Of a DNA stretch of 6,373 nt, positions 1 to 5,615 are shown piece after piece; positions within the stretch are counted from its first letter, which is position 1; each line of letters opens with the position of its first letter. Source of the DNA: Eudoraea sp. GTDB lineage: Bacteria; Bacteroidota; Bacteroidia; Flavobacteriales; Flavobacteriaceae. The stretch spans positions 1 to 6,373 of the forward strand of contig JABDRK010000306.1 of assembly GCA_013041785.1 (NCBI GenBank), in the 5' to 3' direction. The notes beneath the pieces are model-generated. The model made no database searches and had not been told where the DNA came from. It was given only the letters and a program-made list of their open reading frames with translations. The translations under genes and the position numbers were made by a program.

Positions 1-308
1 TTCTCAATATCTTGTCCGGATTTTGTCAGTACAGTCTTTTCGGAGGCCGGAGTAGGAGGTTGGGGCTTTTTATGATCCGTGCTCTGAGGGAAACTGCCTT
101 TTCCGTTTAGGAGCCAGTAAAGGTTAACCTCAGGAAACGTCTTTACAACACGCATTACAAAATCCAGACTGGGCTTATTTCTGCCGCTTAGCAAGTGAGA
201 AATACTGCTGCGCTGAACACCAATTCGATCGGCCAATGCTGAGGCCGATAAGCTGTAATATTGCAGCAATTCTTCCAGTCTTTTAATGAATGCTTCTGTG
301 TTTACCAT
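1..308 (-). CDS. XRE-family helix-turn-helix transcriptional regulator, N-terminal part (truncated by window edge)
   Basis: This open frame on the minus strand starts at the ATG read from 308 and continues past base 1, giving the first 102 residues. Residues about 5-45 look like a Cro/CI-type DNA-binding domain: a first helix, then a segment with ALADRIGVQRSSISHLLSG that fits the helix-turn-helix signature, followed by NKPSLDF. The segment VNLYWLLNGKGSFP (residues 61-74) is typical of a small regulator family that is common in Flavobacteriaceae. From about residue 75 the chain becomes a Pro/Lys-rich, probably disordered linker. The C-terminus lies outside the window, so its effector or oligomerisation part is unknown. 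It is divergent from the M14 peptidase gene, with 272 bp between the two starts, and may regulate itself or that gene. The regulated genes are inference. A weak -7-like box (TAATTTTA, 344 to 337) lies 36 bp before the start. Confidence 0.88.
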   Translation of the reverse strand, partial: MVNTEAFIKRLEELLQYYSLSASALADRIGVQRSSISHLLSGRNKPSLDFVMRVVKTFPEVNLYWLLNGKGSFPQSTDHKKPQPPTPASEKTVLTKSGQDIE

Positions 309-457
309 TGTAACCTGTTAATCGTCCTGATTATGTTAAAATTAGAACTAAAAAGTACTGAAAAACCTATTTATAATTAAACTTTAAATAAAGATAAATA
401 TAGTTATACATCTGAATTATAGTGTTATAGATATATCAAATGAATTTTATTAAATCC

Positions 458-515
458 TTGTATACAAATGTGTGAATACAGCGGTAATTCCATCCTCTTT
501 TCTGTATACAAATGT
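458..515. repeat. Two direct copies of a palindrome-centred 13-mer, candidate operator pair
   Basis: The 13-mer TGTATACAAATGT occurs identically at 459-471 and 503-515. Each copy begins with the perfect 8-bp palindrome TGTATACA, and the first extends to the 10-bp palindrome TTGTATACAA (458-467). The copies are offset by 44 bp, close to four helical turns, so dimers bound at both would sit on nearly the same face of the DNA. A third imperfect copy (TGAATACA, 473-480) lies between them. The pair lies between the divergent XRE regulator and M14 peptidase genes, just upstream of the putative peptidase promoter. Palindromes of this kind are typical binding sites for dimeric repressors. Which protein binds here is inference. 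Confidence 0.5.
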
Positions 516-551
516 AATAATTTCCGTGACAATTGTTATGTTCTTTGGCCT

Positions 552-559
552 TACCTTTG
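552..559 (+). promoter_or_regulatory. Putative Bacteroidota-type -7 promoter element for the M14 peptidase gene
   Basis: TACCTTTG matches the Bacteroidota -7 consensus TAnnTTTG at every fixed position. It begins 29 bp before the ATG at 581, which would leave a leader of roughly 15 nt. No good TTTG element lies 19-20 bp upstream; only a TTG at 533-535 is near. It argues against a start at TTG 533, which would lie upstream of the promoter. Confidence 0.45.
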
Positions 560-580
560 TACCATACAGCAGGTATAATT

Positions 581-1690
581 ATGGTAAGTTTTAGAATAGC
601 ACATGAGGATTTTAAAGTAGGTATTGTAGCAGGAAGATATATCACTCCGGATCAGATTTTTGACATTTACTCTTCCTTTCCGGATACTGTAAAAATTTCT
701 TATTTGGGCGAATCGGTGGAAGGGCGTCCCATCTATAAGACTGTTTTAGGTGAAGGAAGCAGAAAAATATTAATGTGGTCTCACATGCACGGGAATGAAT
801 CCACTTCAACCAAAGCCGTGCTGGATTTGATTAATTTTCTATCTAAGCCCGGTGAACTGTCGGATGAATTACTCAATATTTGTCAGTTTCAAATCATAGG
901 GATGCTCAATCCCGATGGGGCAAAACGGTATACCCGGGAAAACGCTCTTGGCATAGATCTCAACCGGGATGCCAAAGAGTTAACACAACCCGAAAGTCGC
1001 ATACTACGCACGGTTTATGAAGAATTCAAGCCCGATTTTTGTTTTAATCTTCACGATCAAAGGACTTTATATAATGTAGGCAATACCAGCACGCCTGCGA
1101 CCCTTTCTTTCCTTGCGCCTGCTAGTGATCCCAAGCGTGAGATAGACGCATCTCGTGAGGCCAGCATGCAGATTATCGCAGCTATTAATAAGGAAATTCA
1201 AAAAGAGCTGCCTTCATCTGTGGGCCGTTATGATGATTCCTTTAACCCCAATTGCATTGGAGATTACATTCAAATGCAGGGCACCAGCTCTATTTTAATT
1301 GAAGCGGGGCACTACCCGGAGGATTATGAACGCGAAGTTACCCGGATGTACTTTTTCCAGGCCTTGGTGGCAGCCATTACCGCTATTGCAAGGGATAGCT
1401 ATCAACAGTTTGACATACAGGACTATTTCAATATCCCTGAAAATGGCAAAAAATTCTTTGATATTCTGATAAAGAATGTGGAGCTGCAGGGTAGTGAGTC
1501 AAAAAAAAGGGAAGATATCGGTATTCAGTTTCGTGAAGAATTACACAATGGCCAGATTTCATTTGTTCCTTTTATTCAGGAAAGAGGAGAATTAGGTGAC
1601 AGGTTTGGACATAAAACCTACGATTTTCAAGTCGCGAAAGACCGTGAATTTGTTTTCAATTCCGATTTTGGGAAATTACTAAAGATTTAA
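581..1690 (+). CDS. M14-family zinc carboxypeptidase (metallopeptidase)
   Basis: The 369-residue protein shows the M14 carboxypeptidase active site in the expected order. These are the zinc ligands H70 and E73 in HMHGNES, the NPDG segment (110-113), DLNRD (126-130, equivalent to the substrate-binding Asn-Arg of carboxypeptidase A), the third zinc ligand H158 in NLHDQ, and the catalytic glutamate E241 in LIEAGHY. GRYIT near residue 18 and SVEGRP (45-50) are typical of the flavobacterial subgroup. The last 100 residues are a variable C-terminal extension. No signal peptide or membrane segment is seen from the ATG at 581, so it is probably cytoplasmic; peptide substrates are unknown. The frame stays open upstream to a TTG at 533, but I reject that start because a likely -7 box lies at 552-559 and the family begins close to Met 581. 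It stands alone, 105 bp before the lrp-type gene. Confidence 0.9.
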   Translation: MVSFRIAHEDFKVGIVAGRYITPDQIFDIYSSFPDTVKISYLGESVEGRPIYKTVLGEGSRKILMWSHMHGNESTSTKAVLDLINFLSKPGELSDELLNICQFQIIGMLNPDGAKRYTRENALGIDLNRDAKELTQPESRILRTVYEEFKPDFCFNLHDQRTLYNVGNTSTPATLSFLAPASDPKREIDASREASMQIIAAINKEIQKELPSSVGRYDDSFNPNCIGDYIQMQGTSSILIEAGHYPEDYEREVTRMYFFQALVAAITAIARDSYQQFDIQDYFNIPENGKKFFDILIKNVELQGSESKKREDIGIQFREELHNGQISFVPFIQERGELGDRFGHKTYDFQVAKDREFVFNSDFGKLLKI

Positions 1691-1770
1691 GAATATCAGG
1701 AAAATTACAGTTTATTTTACATATTTTTCAAATAATTCCGATAATCGTTACGTATAATTTCATAATTATT

Positions 1771-1778
1771 TATTTTTG
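1771..1778 (+). promoter_or_regulatory. Putative Bacteroidota-type -7 promoter element for the Lrp-dinB unit
   Basis: TATTTTTG fits the TAnnTTTG consensus fully and begins 25 bp before the ATG at 1796, implying a short leader of about 10 nt. The surrounding 1691-1795 gap is very AT-rich and has no open frame or clear terminator hairpin for the preceding peptidase gene. A matching TTTG at -33 is not evident. Confidence 0.55.
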
Positions 1779-1795
1779 CCCAAAATATAATTGAT

Positions 1796-2278
1796 ATGAC
1801 GGGAAAAGTAAAACTCGACGAAATAGACCACCAGATCCTTGATATGCTCATTGATAATACACGAACTCCTTTTACGGATATCGCTAAAAAATTGTTGATA
1901 TCGGCGGGCACGGTTCATGTACGGGTCAAAAAAATGGAAGAAGCAGGGATAATTAAAGGATCTTCCCTAACCGTAGACTACGTTAAGCTGGGTTATTCAT
2001 TTATTGCTTACGTGGGGATTTTCCTGGAAAAAACACATCAGACCAAATTTGTTCTGGAGCGTCTGACCGAGATTCCAAACGTTACGGTGGCGCATATTAC
2101 TACCGGAAAATTCAATATTTTCTGTAAAATTCGGGCCAAGGATACCACCCATGCCAAGAACATCATTTTCAAAATTGATGATATTGAAGGAATAAGCCGA
2201 ACTGAAACGATGATTTCCCTTGAGGAAAGCATAAACGATAAAAAGCGGCTCATGCATACCATTTTCAACGAGCTTTAA
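1796..2278 (+). CDS. Lrp/AsnC-family transcriptional regulator
   Basis: The 160-residue length is normal for the Lrp/AsnC (feast/famine) family. Residues 7-60 form the N-terminal winged helix-turn-helix: LDEIDHQILDMLIDNTR, then FTDIAKKLLISAGTVHVRVKKMEEAGII, the classic AsnC signature. Residues about 68-144 form the RAM/AsnC ligand-binding and oligomerisation domain, with alternating strands and helices and TTGKFNIFCKI in place of the more usual G-x-Y-D segment. Such proteins bind DNA as octamers or similar assemblies and usually sense amino acids. The ligand cannot be read from sequence. This version is very close to one I recognise as widespread and highly conserved in Flavobacteriaceae, which suggests a core regulator rather than a local one. 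A full-match -7 box lies 25 bp before the start. The DinB-fold gene follows after 28 bp and is probably co-transcribed. Confidence 0.93.
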   Translation: MTGKVKLDEIDHQILDMLIDNTRTPFTDIAKKLLISAGTVHVRVKKMEEAGIIKGSSLTVDYVKLGYSFIAYVGIFLEKTHQTKFVLERLTEIPNVTVAHITTGKFNIFCKIRAKDTTHAKNIIFKIDDIEGISRTETMISLEESINDKKRLMHTIFNEL

Positions 2279-2306
2279 TAGATCAGGTCTGAATCTTTGA
2301 AACCCA

Positions 2307-2822
2307 ATGCGCACTTCCGAGCTACATACTAATGAGTACCACGAGTTCTATAAGCCATACATAATGGCCCTGGGTGACGTGGATCTCATGGAAATGTTAC
2401 AAAAGCAGTTTGTCAACTTTCCGCAGTTTCTGGGGAGTATACCCCAGGAAAAACTCCAGTATGCCTATGCGGAAGGAAAATGGACGGTAGCTCAGGTATT
2501 GGTGCACATTCTGGATGCAGAACGGGTATTTCAATATCGCGCCCTGCGTTTTGCGAGAAACGACGCAACCCCTTTGCCTGGTTTCGATCAGGATGCATAT
2601 GTTCCGTATTCCGGGGCCGATCAGGTTAGCAAGGAAGCGCTGGTTCAGCAGTATCAGGCCATTAGACAAAGTACAATAACCTTATTTTCTTCTTTCGACA
2701 AAGAGGCCTTAAAAAGGGTTGGAAAGGCAAGTGGTGTTAGTATGAGTGTGCGGGCACTGGGATTCTTTTGCTGTGGGCATCAAAAACACCACAGACAAAT
2801 CCTTAAGGATCGTTACTTATAG
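2307..2822 (+). CDS. DinB-family protein (DinB-like four-helix bundle, putative metal-dependent)
   Basis: The 171-residue chain has the layout of the DinB_2/YfiT-like superfamily. An N-terminal helix (about 24-45) precedes EGKWTVAQVLVHILDAERVFQYRALRFARND (56-86), which holds the first putative metal ligand, H67. It ends with ALGFFCCGHQKHHRQILKDRYL, giving H158 and H161/H162 as the other putative ligands. The PGFDQDAY segment (91-98) is typical of the flavobacterial subgroup. Members are often thiol- or stress-linked transferases, but the reaction is unknown here. The adjacent cysteines C155-C156 just before the metal motif are a small oddity. The start is set at ATG 2307 because related proteins also begin with a short MRxSEL...NEY stretch. 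It lies 28 bp after the Lrp-type gene with no terminator between, so the two are probably one operon, and its stop is 8 bp from the convergent small gene. Confidence 0.88.
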   Translation: MRTSELHTNEYHEFYKPYIMALGDVDLMEMLQKQFVNFPQFLGSIPQEKLQYAYAEGKWTVAQVLVHILDAERVFQYRALRFARNDATPLPGFDQDAYVPYSGADQVSKEALVQQYQAIRQSTITLFSSFDKEALKRVGKASGVSMSVRALGFFCCGHQKHHRQILKDRYL

Positions 2823-2830
2823 CAAGCGGG

Positions 2831-3139
2831 TTACTCGATATCGTCATCCATTTCATCTTCCATATTAAATTCTAGCTCAGGTTCACCGGAATCTGAAGGA
2901 TTGTCAAGTTCCTTCTCGATGCTGTCTTCAAAGCTGGAGATGAAATTAGATAGGCTTTTGCTGATCTTTACCAGATAAAGGGTGTCTTCTGTCCTCAGCG
3001 CAACGGCTTGCACAAGTTCCCCATTTCCATTTTTAAAAGCGATAATATCTTCATCGCCATATCCATCCGGATAGGTTTCAATCAGCAAGGCAGCTGTCTT
3101 GTGATCCAGTTTTTTGTAATCTACCAATAGGCGTTTCAT
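2831..3139 (-). CDS. Conserved hypothetical small protein with acidic C-terminal tail
   Basis: I cannot assign a function. The 102-residue protein begins MKRLLVDYKKLDHKTAALLIETYPDGYGD; this start, the phrase DGYGDEDII (25-33) and TEDTLYLVKIS (50-60) resemble a family of hypothetical proteins I recognise in Flavobacteriaceae. Residues 1-60 look like a compact alpha/beta fold with alternating strands and helices. From residue 71 to the end, 16 of 32 residues are Asp or Glu, so the tail should be disordered and strongly negative. No signal peptide, membrane segment or catalytic motif is seen. The gene lies 121 bp downstream of aroB on the same strand and is convergent with the DinB gene across 8 bp. 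A strong inverted repeat (3159-3183) lies 20 bp before the start. Acidic tails of this kind occur in nucleic-acid mimics and in partners of basic proteins, but here that is only a guess. Confidence 0.8.
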   Translation of the reverse strand: MKRLLVDYKKLDHKTAALLIETYPDGYGDEDIIAFKNGNGELVQAVALRTEDTLYLVKISKSLSNFISSFEDSIEKELDNPSDSGEPELEFNMEDEMDDDIE

Positions 3140-3158
3140 AGGTTGGATTGTTTACCTG

Positions 3159-3183
3159 ATTAGTGGACCTTTTGTTCACTAAT
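3159..3183. repeat. 10-bp inverted repeat, candidate operator or RNA hairpin
   Basis: The arms ATTAGTGGAC and GTTCACTAAT, separated by CTTTT, pair over ten positions with a single G-T wobble on the plus strand; the outer seven are perfect. The site lies 20 bp upstream of the ATG of the small acidic gene and 78 bp beyond the aroB stop. No T-run follows in the minus-strand direction, so it does not look like an intrinsic terminator for aroB. The form TTAGTGnnC-spacer-GnnCACTAA resembles operators of dimeric TetR-type repressors, which is an inference. Apart from this and a weaker hairpin (TCAGA-AGC-TCTGA, 3215-3227), the 3140-3260 gap holds nothing recognisable. Confidence 0.5.
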
Positions 3184-3260
3184 TCTACTCTAAGCTAGGA
3201 AATATTTCTATTCATCAGAAGCTCTGAGTTGCCAATCTGAGAAAAAAGTAGGTGTAGGCT

Positions 3261-4322
3261 TCAATCCTTGTAGTAAGAGAAGGCTTGCTGGAATAATTCT
3301 TTAGGAATTTTGTTGTCAATAATGGTATCCCCAATCCTTTTCAGGACTACAAAATTTGTACTTCCACGGACGTTTTTCTTGTCAAACCTGAGAAGATCTA
3401 CAATATGCTCCACATCTTTATCGCTGAAAGACACCTTATCAAACCTCTTTGAAAATTCAGATTTTATATCATCTAACTGATGCATGCCAAGGCCAATTAC
3501 CCGGTTAGACAGGTAAGATTCCAATACCATGCCAATGGCTATGGCTTCCCCGTGCAGCAAAGGGGATAAATCATTGTCTTCCAAAGAATAGGATTCTATC
3601 GCATGCCCGAAGGTGTGTCCAAAATTCAGGATCTTCCTAAGGTTCTTTTCAATTGGATCCTGTTCTACGATATCATTTTTGATTTTGATTGATTCATAAA
3701 TCAGGGTATTCAGGTTTTCGTATGTATCAACTTGCTTAAGGGTAGTCCAGTAACTTCCGCTGGCAATGAGTCCGTGCTTCATCATTTCAGCAAAACCACT
3801 TTTTAACTGGCGTTCATCCAGGGTGGCCAGGTAGTCAGGAACCACCAAAACCATTTGCGGATTGCTGAAAACCCCAATTTGGTTTTTCAATACGCCCAGG
3901 TCTATTCCTGTTTTGCCTCCGATGGAGGCATCAACCATGGCCAGCAGGGTGGTGGGGATGTTGACAAAATTGATTCCCCTTTTAAAGGTTGATGCTACAA
4001 AACCTCCAAGGTCGGTTATCACACCTCCACCTAGGTTGATGAGCAGGCTTCTCCGGTCCCCATTCCGTTCCGAAAGGGCTTGCCAAACCTGCATGCAGGT
4101 TTCAATATTTTTATGGATTTCGCCCGATTTTATCTGTATGGCTTCAAAATCAAACTTGCCCCCCATATTCGCCCTGAACTCCGGGAGACAGTGCTCTGCT
4201 GTATTTTCATCAACCAGGATAAAGACTTTGGAATACTTCTTCTCCTTTAAATGCAGCCTTAGCTTGAAGTAAGCCTCGTCGTCAAAGTAAATGGTACCGG
4301 AATTAGTGCTGATTGCCTCCAT
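3261..4322 (-). CDS. aroB: 3-dehydroquinate synthase
   Basis: AroB converts DAHP to 3-dehydroquinate, the second step of the shikimate pathway to aromatic amino acids, in the cytoplasm with NAD+ and a divalent metal. Numbered from the ATG at 4322 (353 residues, the usual family length), the sequence shows the SGEIHK segment (66-71), the NAD-binding stretch GGGVITDLGG (98-107), then PTTLLAMVDASIGGKTGID with LKNQIG soon after. Metal ligands are E179 in FAEMMKHGLI, H236 in NFGHTFGHAIE and H257 in LHGEAIAIGM; H240 is the likely catalytic histidine. All key residues are present. The frame extends seven codons upstream to a GTG at 4343, but that lies against a likely -7 box (4346-4353) and lacks family support, so I prefer ATG 4322. 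It is divergent from the proline dehydrogenase gene, and the small acidic gene follows downstream. Confidence 0.96.
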   Translation of the reverse strand: MEAISTNSGTIYFDDEAYFKLRLHLKEKKYSKVFILVDENTAEHCLPEFRANMGGKFDFEAIQIKSGEIHKNIETCMQVWQALSERNGDRRSLLINLGGGVITDLGGFVASTFKRGINFVNIPTTLLAMVDASIGGKTGIDLGVLKNQIGVFSNPQMVLVVPDYLATLDERQLKSGFAEMMKHGLIASGSYWTTLKQVDTYENLNTLIYESIKIKNDIVEQDPIEKNLRKILNFGHTFGHAIESYSLEDNDLSPLLHGEAIAIGMVLESYLSNRVIGLGMHQLDDIKSEFSKRFDKVSFSDKDVEHIVDLLRFDKKNVRGSTNFVVLKRIGDTIIDNKIPKELFQQAFSYYKD

Positions 4323-4345
4323 GGTGTTGTTATTCTTAAACACAG

Positions 4346-4353
4346 CAAAATAA
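4346..4353 (-). promoter_or_regulatory. aroB: Putative -7 promoter element for aroB
   Basis: Read on the minus strand, TTATTTTG matches TAnnTTTG at all fixed positions but one. It begins 31 bp before the ATG at 4322. A TTTC, one base from the -33 consensus TTTG, lies 19 bp further upstream (4376 to 4373). It is the main reason to reject the GTG start at 4343. Confidence 0.35.
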
Positions 4354-4410
4354 GGCCAATTTTTTTGGATTTGAAACAGGGCTCATCTTTTTATTCATAA
4401 ATTCTGTCAT

Positions 4411-4418
4411 TATATTTA
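4411..4418 (+). promoter_or_regulatory. Putative -7 promoter element for proline dehydrogenase gene
   Basis: TATATTTA matches TAnnTTTG except for the last base, with a TTTT run 19 bp upstream (4388-4391) where TTTG is expected. It begins 21 bp before the first ATG (4432) and 30 bp before the second (4441). The spacing at other genes here is 25-31 bp, which fits the second ATG better. It lies back to back with the aroB promoter in the 109-bp divergent gap. Confidence 0.4.
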
Positions 4419-4431
4419 CGAGGCTGATAAA

Positions 4432-5607
4432 ATGACAATAATGAAAGGAATTTTTGAGGATACTGCAACGGCTTTTGCCCTAAAATCAGATTCGGAATTG
4501 GAACGGGCCTATTTCCTGTTTAAATTAATTGCAAACGAACCTCTTGTGCGCATTGGCACGGCAGTTACCAATTTTGCCATAAAAGCCCATTTGCCGGTTG
4601 AAGGCCTGATACGTGCCACCGTTTTTGACCATTTCTGTGGGGGAGTGAGTGAGGCTGATTGCATGCCGGTGATAGACAAAATGTGGGCCAGTGGGGTGTA
4701 TTCCGTACTGGATTATTCTGTAGAAGGCAAGGAATCTGAAGACCCCCTGGATAAGGCATTGGAAAAGACACTGGAAATCATGGATTTTGCAAAGGAAAAA
4801 CAAGCCATTCCTTTTGCCGTGTTTAAACCTACCGGCTACGGAAGGTTTGCCCTTTATCAAAAACTCGGGGAAGGGAAAACCCTGACCAAAGAAGAAACAG
4901 CAGAATGGGACCGGGTGGTAAACCGCTTTGAAGCGACCTGCAAGAAAGCCTATGATCTGGATATACCGCTGTTGATAGATGCGGAGGAAACCTGGATGCA
5001 GGATGCCGCCGATGATCTTGTTGAATCCATGATGCGCAAGTACAATAAAGAGAAAGCTGTAGTGTTCAACACCCTCCAAATGTATCGATGGGACCGGATG
5101 GATTACCTAAAGGACTTACATCAAAGGGCCAGTGACGAAGGCTTTAAAATTGGTATCAAGGTAGTTCGGGGTGCCTATCTGGAAAAGGAAAATGAACGCG
5201 CTGAAGAAATGGGATATCCCACACCTATGTGCCCCACCAAGCAGGCAACAGATGAAAATTTTGATGCGTGCGTGTTGTATATTCTGGAAAATTTAAACAC
5301 CATCTCCTTGTTTTCAGGCACCCATAATGAGGATAGTTGCTACAAGCTCATGCAGATGATGAAAGAAAAGGGAGTGGCCAAAGATGATCCCAGGGTTGGC
5401 TTTGGTCAACTATATGGGATGAGCGACCATATTACCTTCAATCTGGCAAAAGAAGGCTATAACGTCGCCAAATATCTTCCTTTTGGCCCGGTACGGGACG
5501 TGATGCCCTATTTAATCCGTCGTGCTGAGGAAAATACCTCGGTTGCCGGGCAAACGAACCGGGAACTGGAATTGCTGAAAAAAGAGAAAAAGAGGCGAAA
5601 GATATAG
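4432..5607 (+). CDS. Proline dehydrogenase (FAD-dependent, monofunctional)
   Basis: The enzyme oxidises L-proline to pyrroline-5-carboxylate with FAD, passing electrons to the membrane quinone pool; it is the first step of proline use as carbon and nitrogen. The 391 residues cover a complete PRODH TIM barrel with no aldehyde dehydrogenase domain, so it is not a bifunctional PutA. Recognisable elements are K132 in FKPTG (strand 1 lysine), D183 in LLIDAEE, R246 in KVVRGAYLE, THN (297-299), GQLYGM (325-330), and the substrate clamp YLIRRAEEN with Y360, R363, R364 and E367. The N-terminal SDSELERAYFLFKLIANEPLVRIG form is typical of Flavobacteriaceae. A GAGG at 4420-4423 is well placed for ATG 4432, but homologues tend to begin at the next Met (ATG 4441), so the first three residues are uncertain. 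The basic tail (LKKEKKRRKI) is intact. It is divergent from aroB and convergent with the serine hydrolase. Confidence 0.95.
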   Translation: MTIMKGIFEDTATAFALKSDSELERAYFLFKLIANEPLVRIGTAVTNFAIKAHLPVEGLIRATVFDHFCGGVSEADCMPVIDKMWASGVYSVLDYSVEGKESEDPLDKALEKTLEIMDFAKEKQAIPFAVFKPTGYGRFALYQKLGEGKTLTKEETAEWDRVVNRFEATCKKAYDLDIPLLIDAEETWMQDAADDLVESMMRKYNKEKAVVFNTLQMYRWDRMDYLKDLHQRASDEGFKIGIKVVRGAYLEKENERAEEMGYPTPMCPTKQATDENFDACVLYILENLNTISLFSGTHNEDSCYKLMQMMKEKGVAKDDPRVGFGQLYGMSDHITFNLAKEGYNVAKYLPFGPVRDVMPYLIRRAEENTSVAGQTNRELELLKKEKKRRKI

Positions 5608-5615
5608 TATGGGGT

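Noticed and set aside
436..645. Minus-strand open frame of 69 codons across the XRE-peptidase gap
   Set aside because: It overlaps the peptidase start and promoter region, has a composition unlike real proteins (scattered Cys/Trp/Tyr), and covers the repeated operator-like sites. Most likely chance.
1997..2314. Minus-strand open frames opposite the Lrp-type gene
   Set aside because: They are fully antisense to the ligand-binding domain of a conserved regulator and have no domain or promoter of their own.
3215..3227. Hairpin TCAGA-AGC-TCTGA downstream of aroB as a possible terminator
   Set aside because: The stem is only 5 bp and no T-run follows in the direction of aroB transcription; the only T-run lies before the stem.
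3862..4272. Plus-strand open frame of 136 codons opposite aroB
   Set aside because: It is antisense to the conserved NAD-binding part of AroB, is Pro/Ser/Arg-rich and has no recognisable domain.
4525..5079. Minus-strand open frame of 184 codons opposite proline dehydrogenase
   Set aside because: It lies fully inside a well-supported enzyme gene and its translation is rich in Phe, His and Cys without any domain. It is a shadow of the codon pattern of the real gene.
1796..5607. Idea that the Lrp-type gene is the dedicated regulator of the proline dehydrogenase, as in PutR-type pairs
   Set aside because: They are over 2 kb apart with unrelated genes between, and no shared site was seen upstream of proline dehydrogenase. 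This Lrp looks like a widely conserved core regulator.
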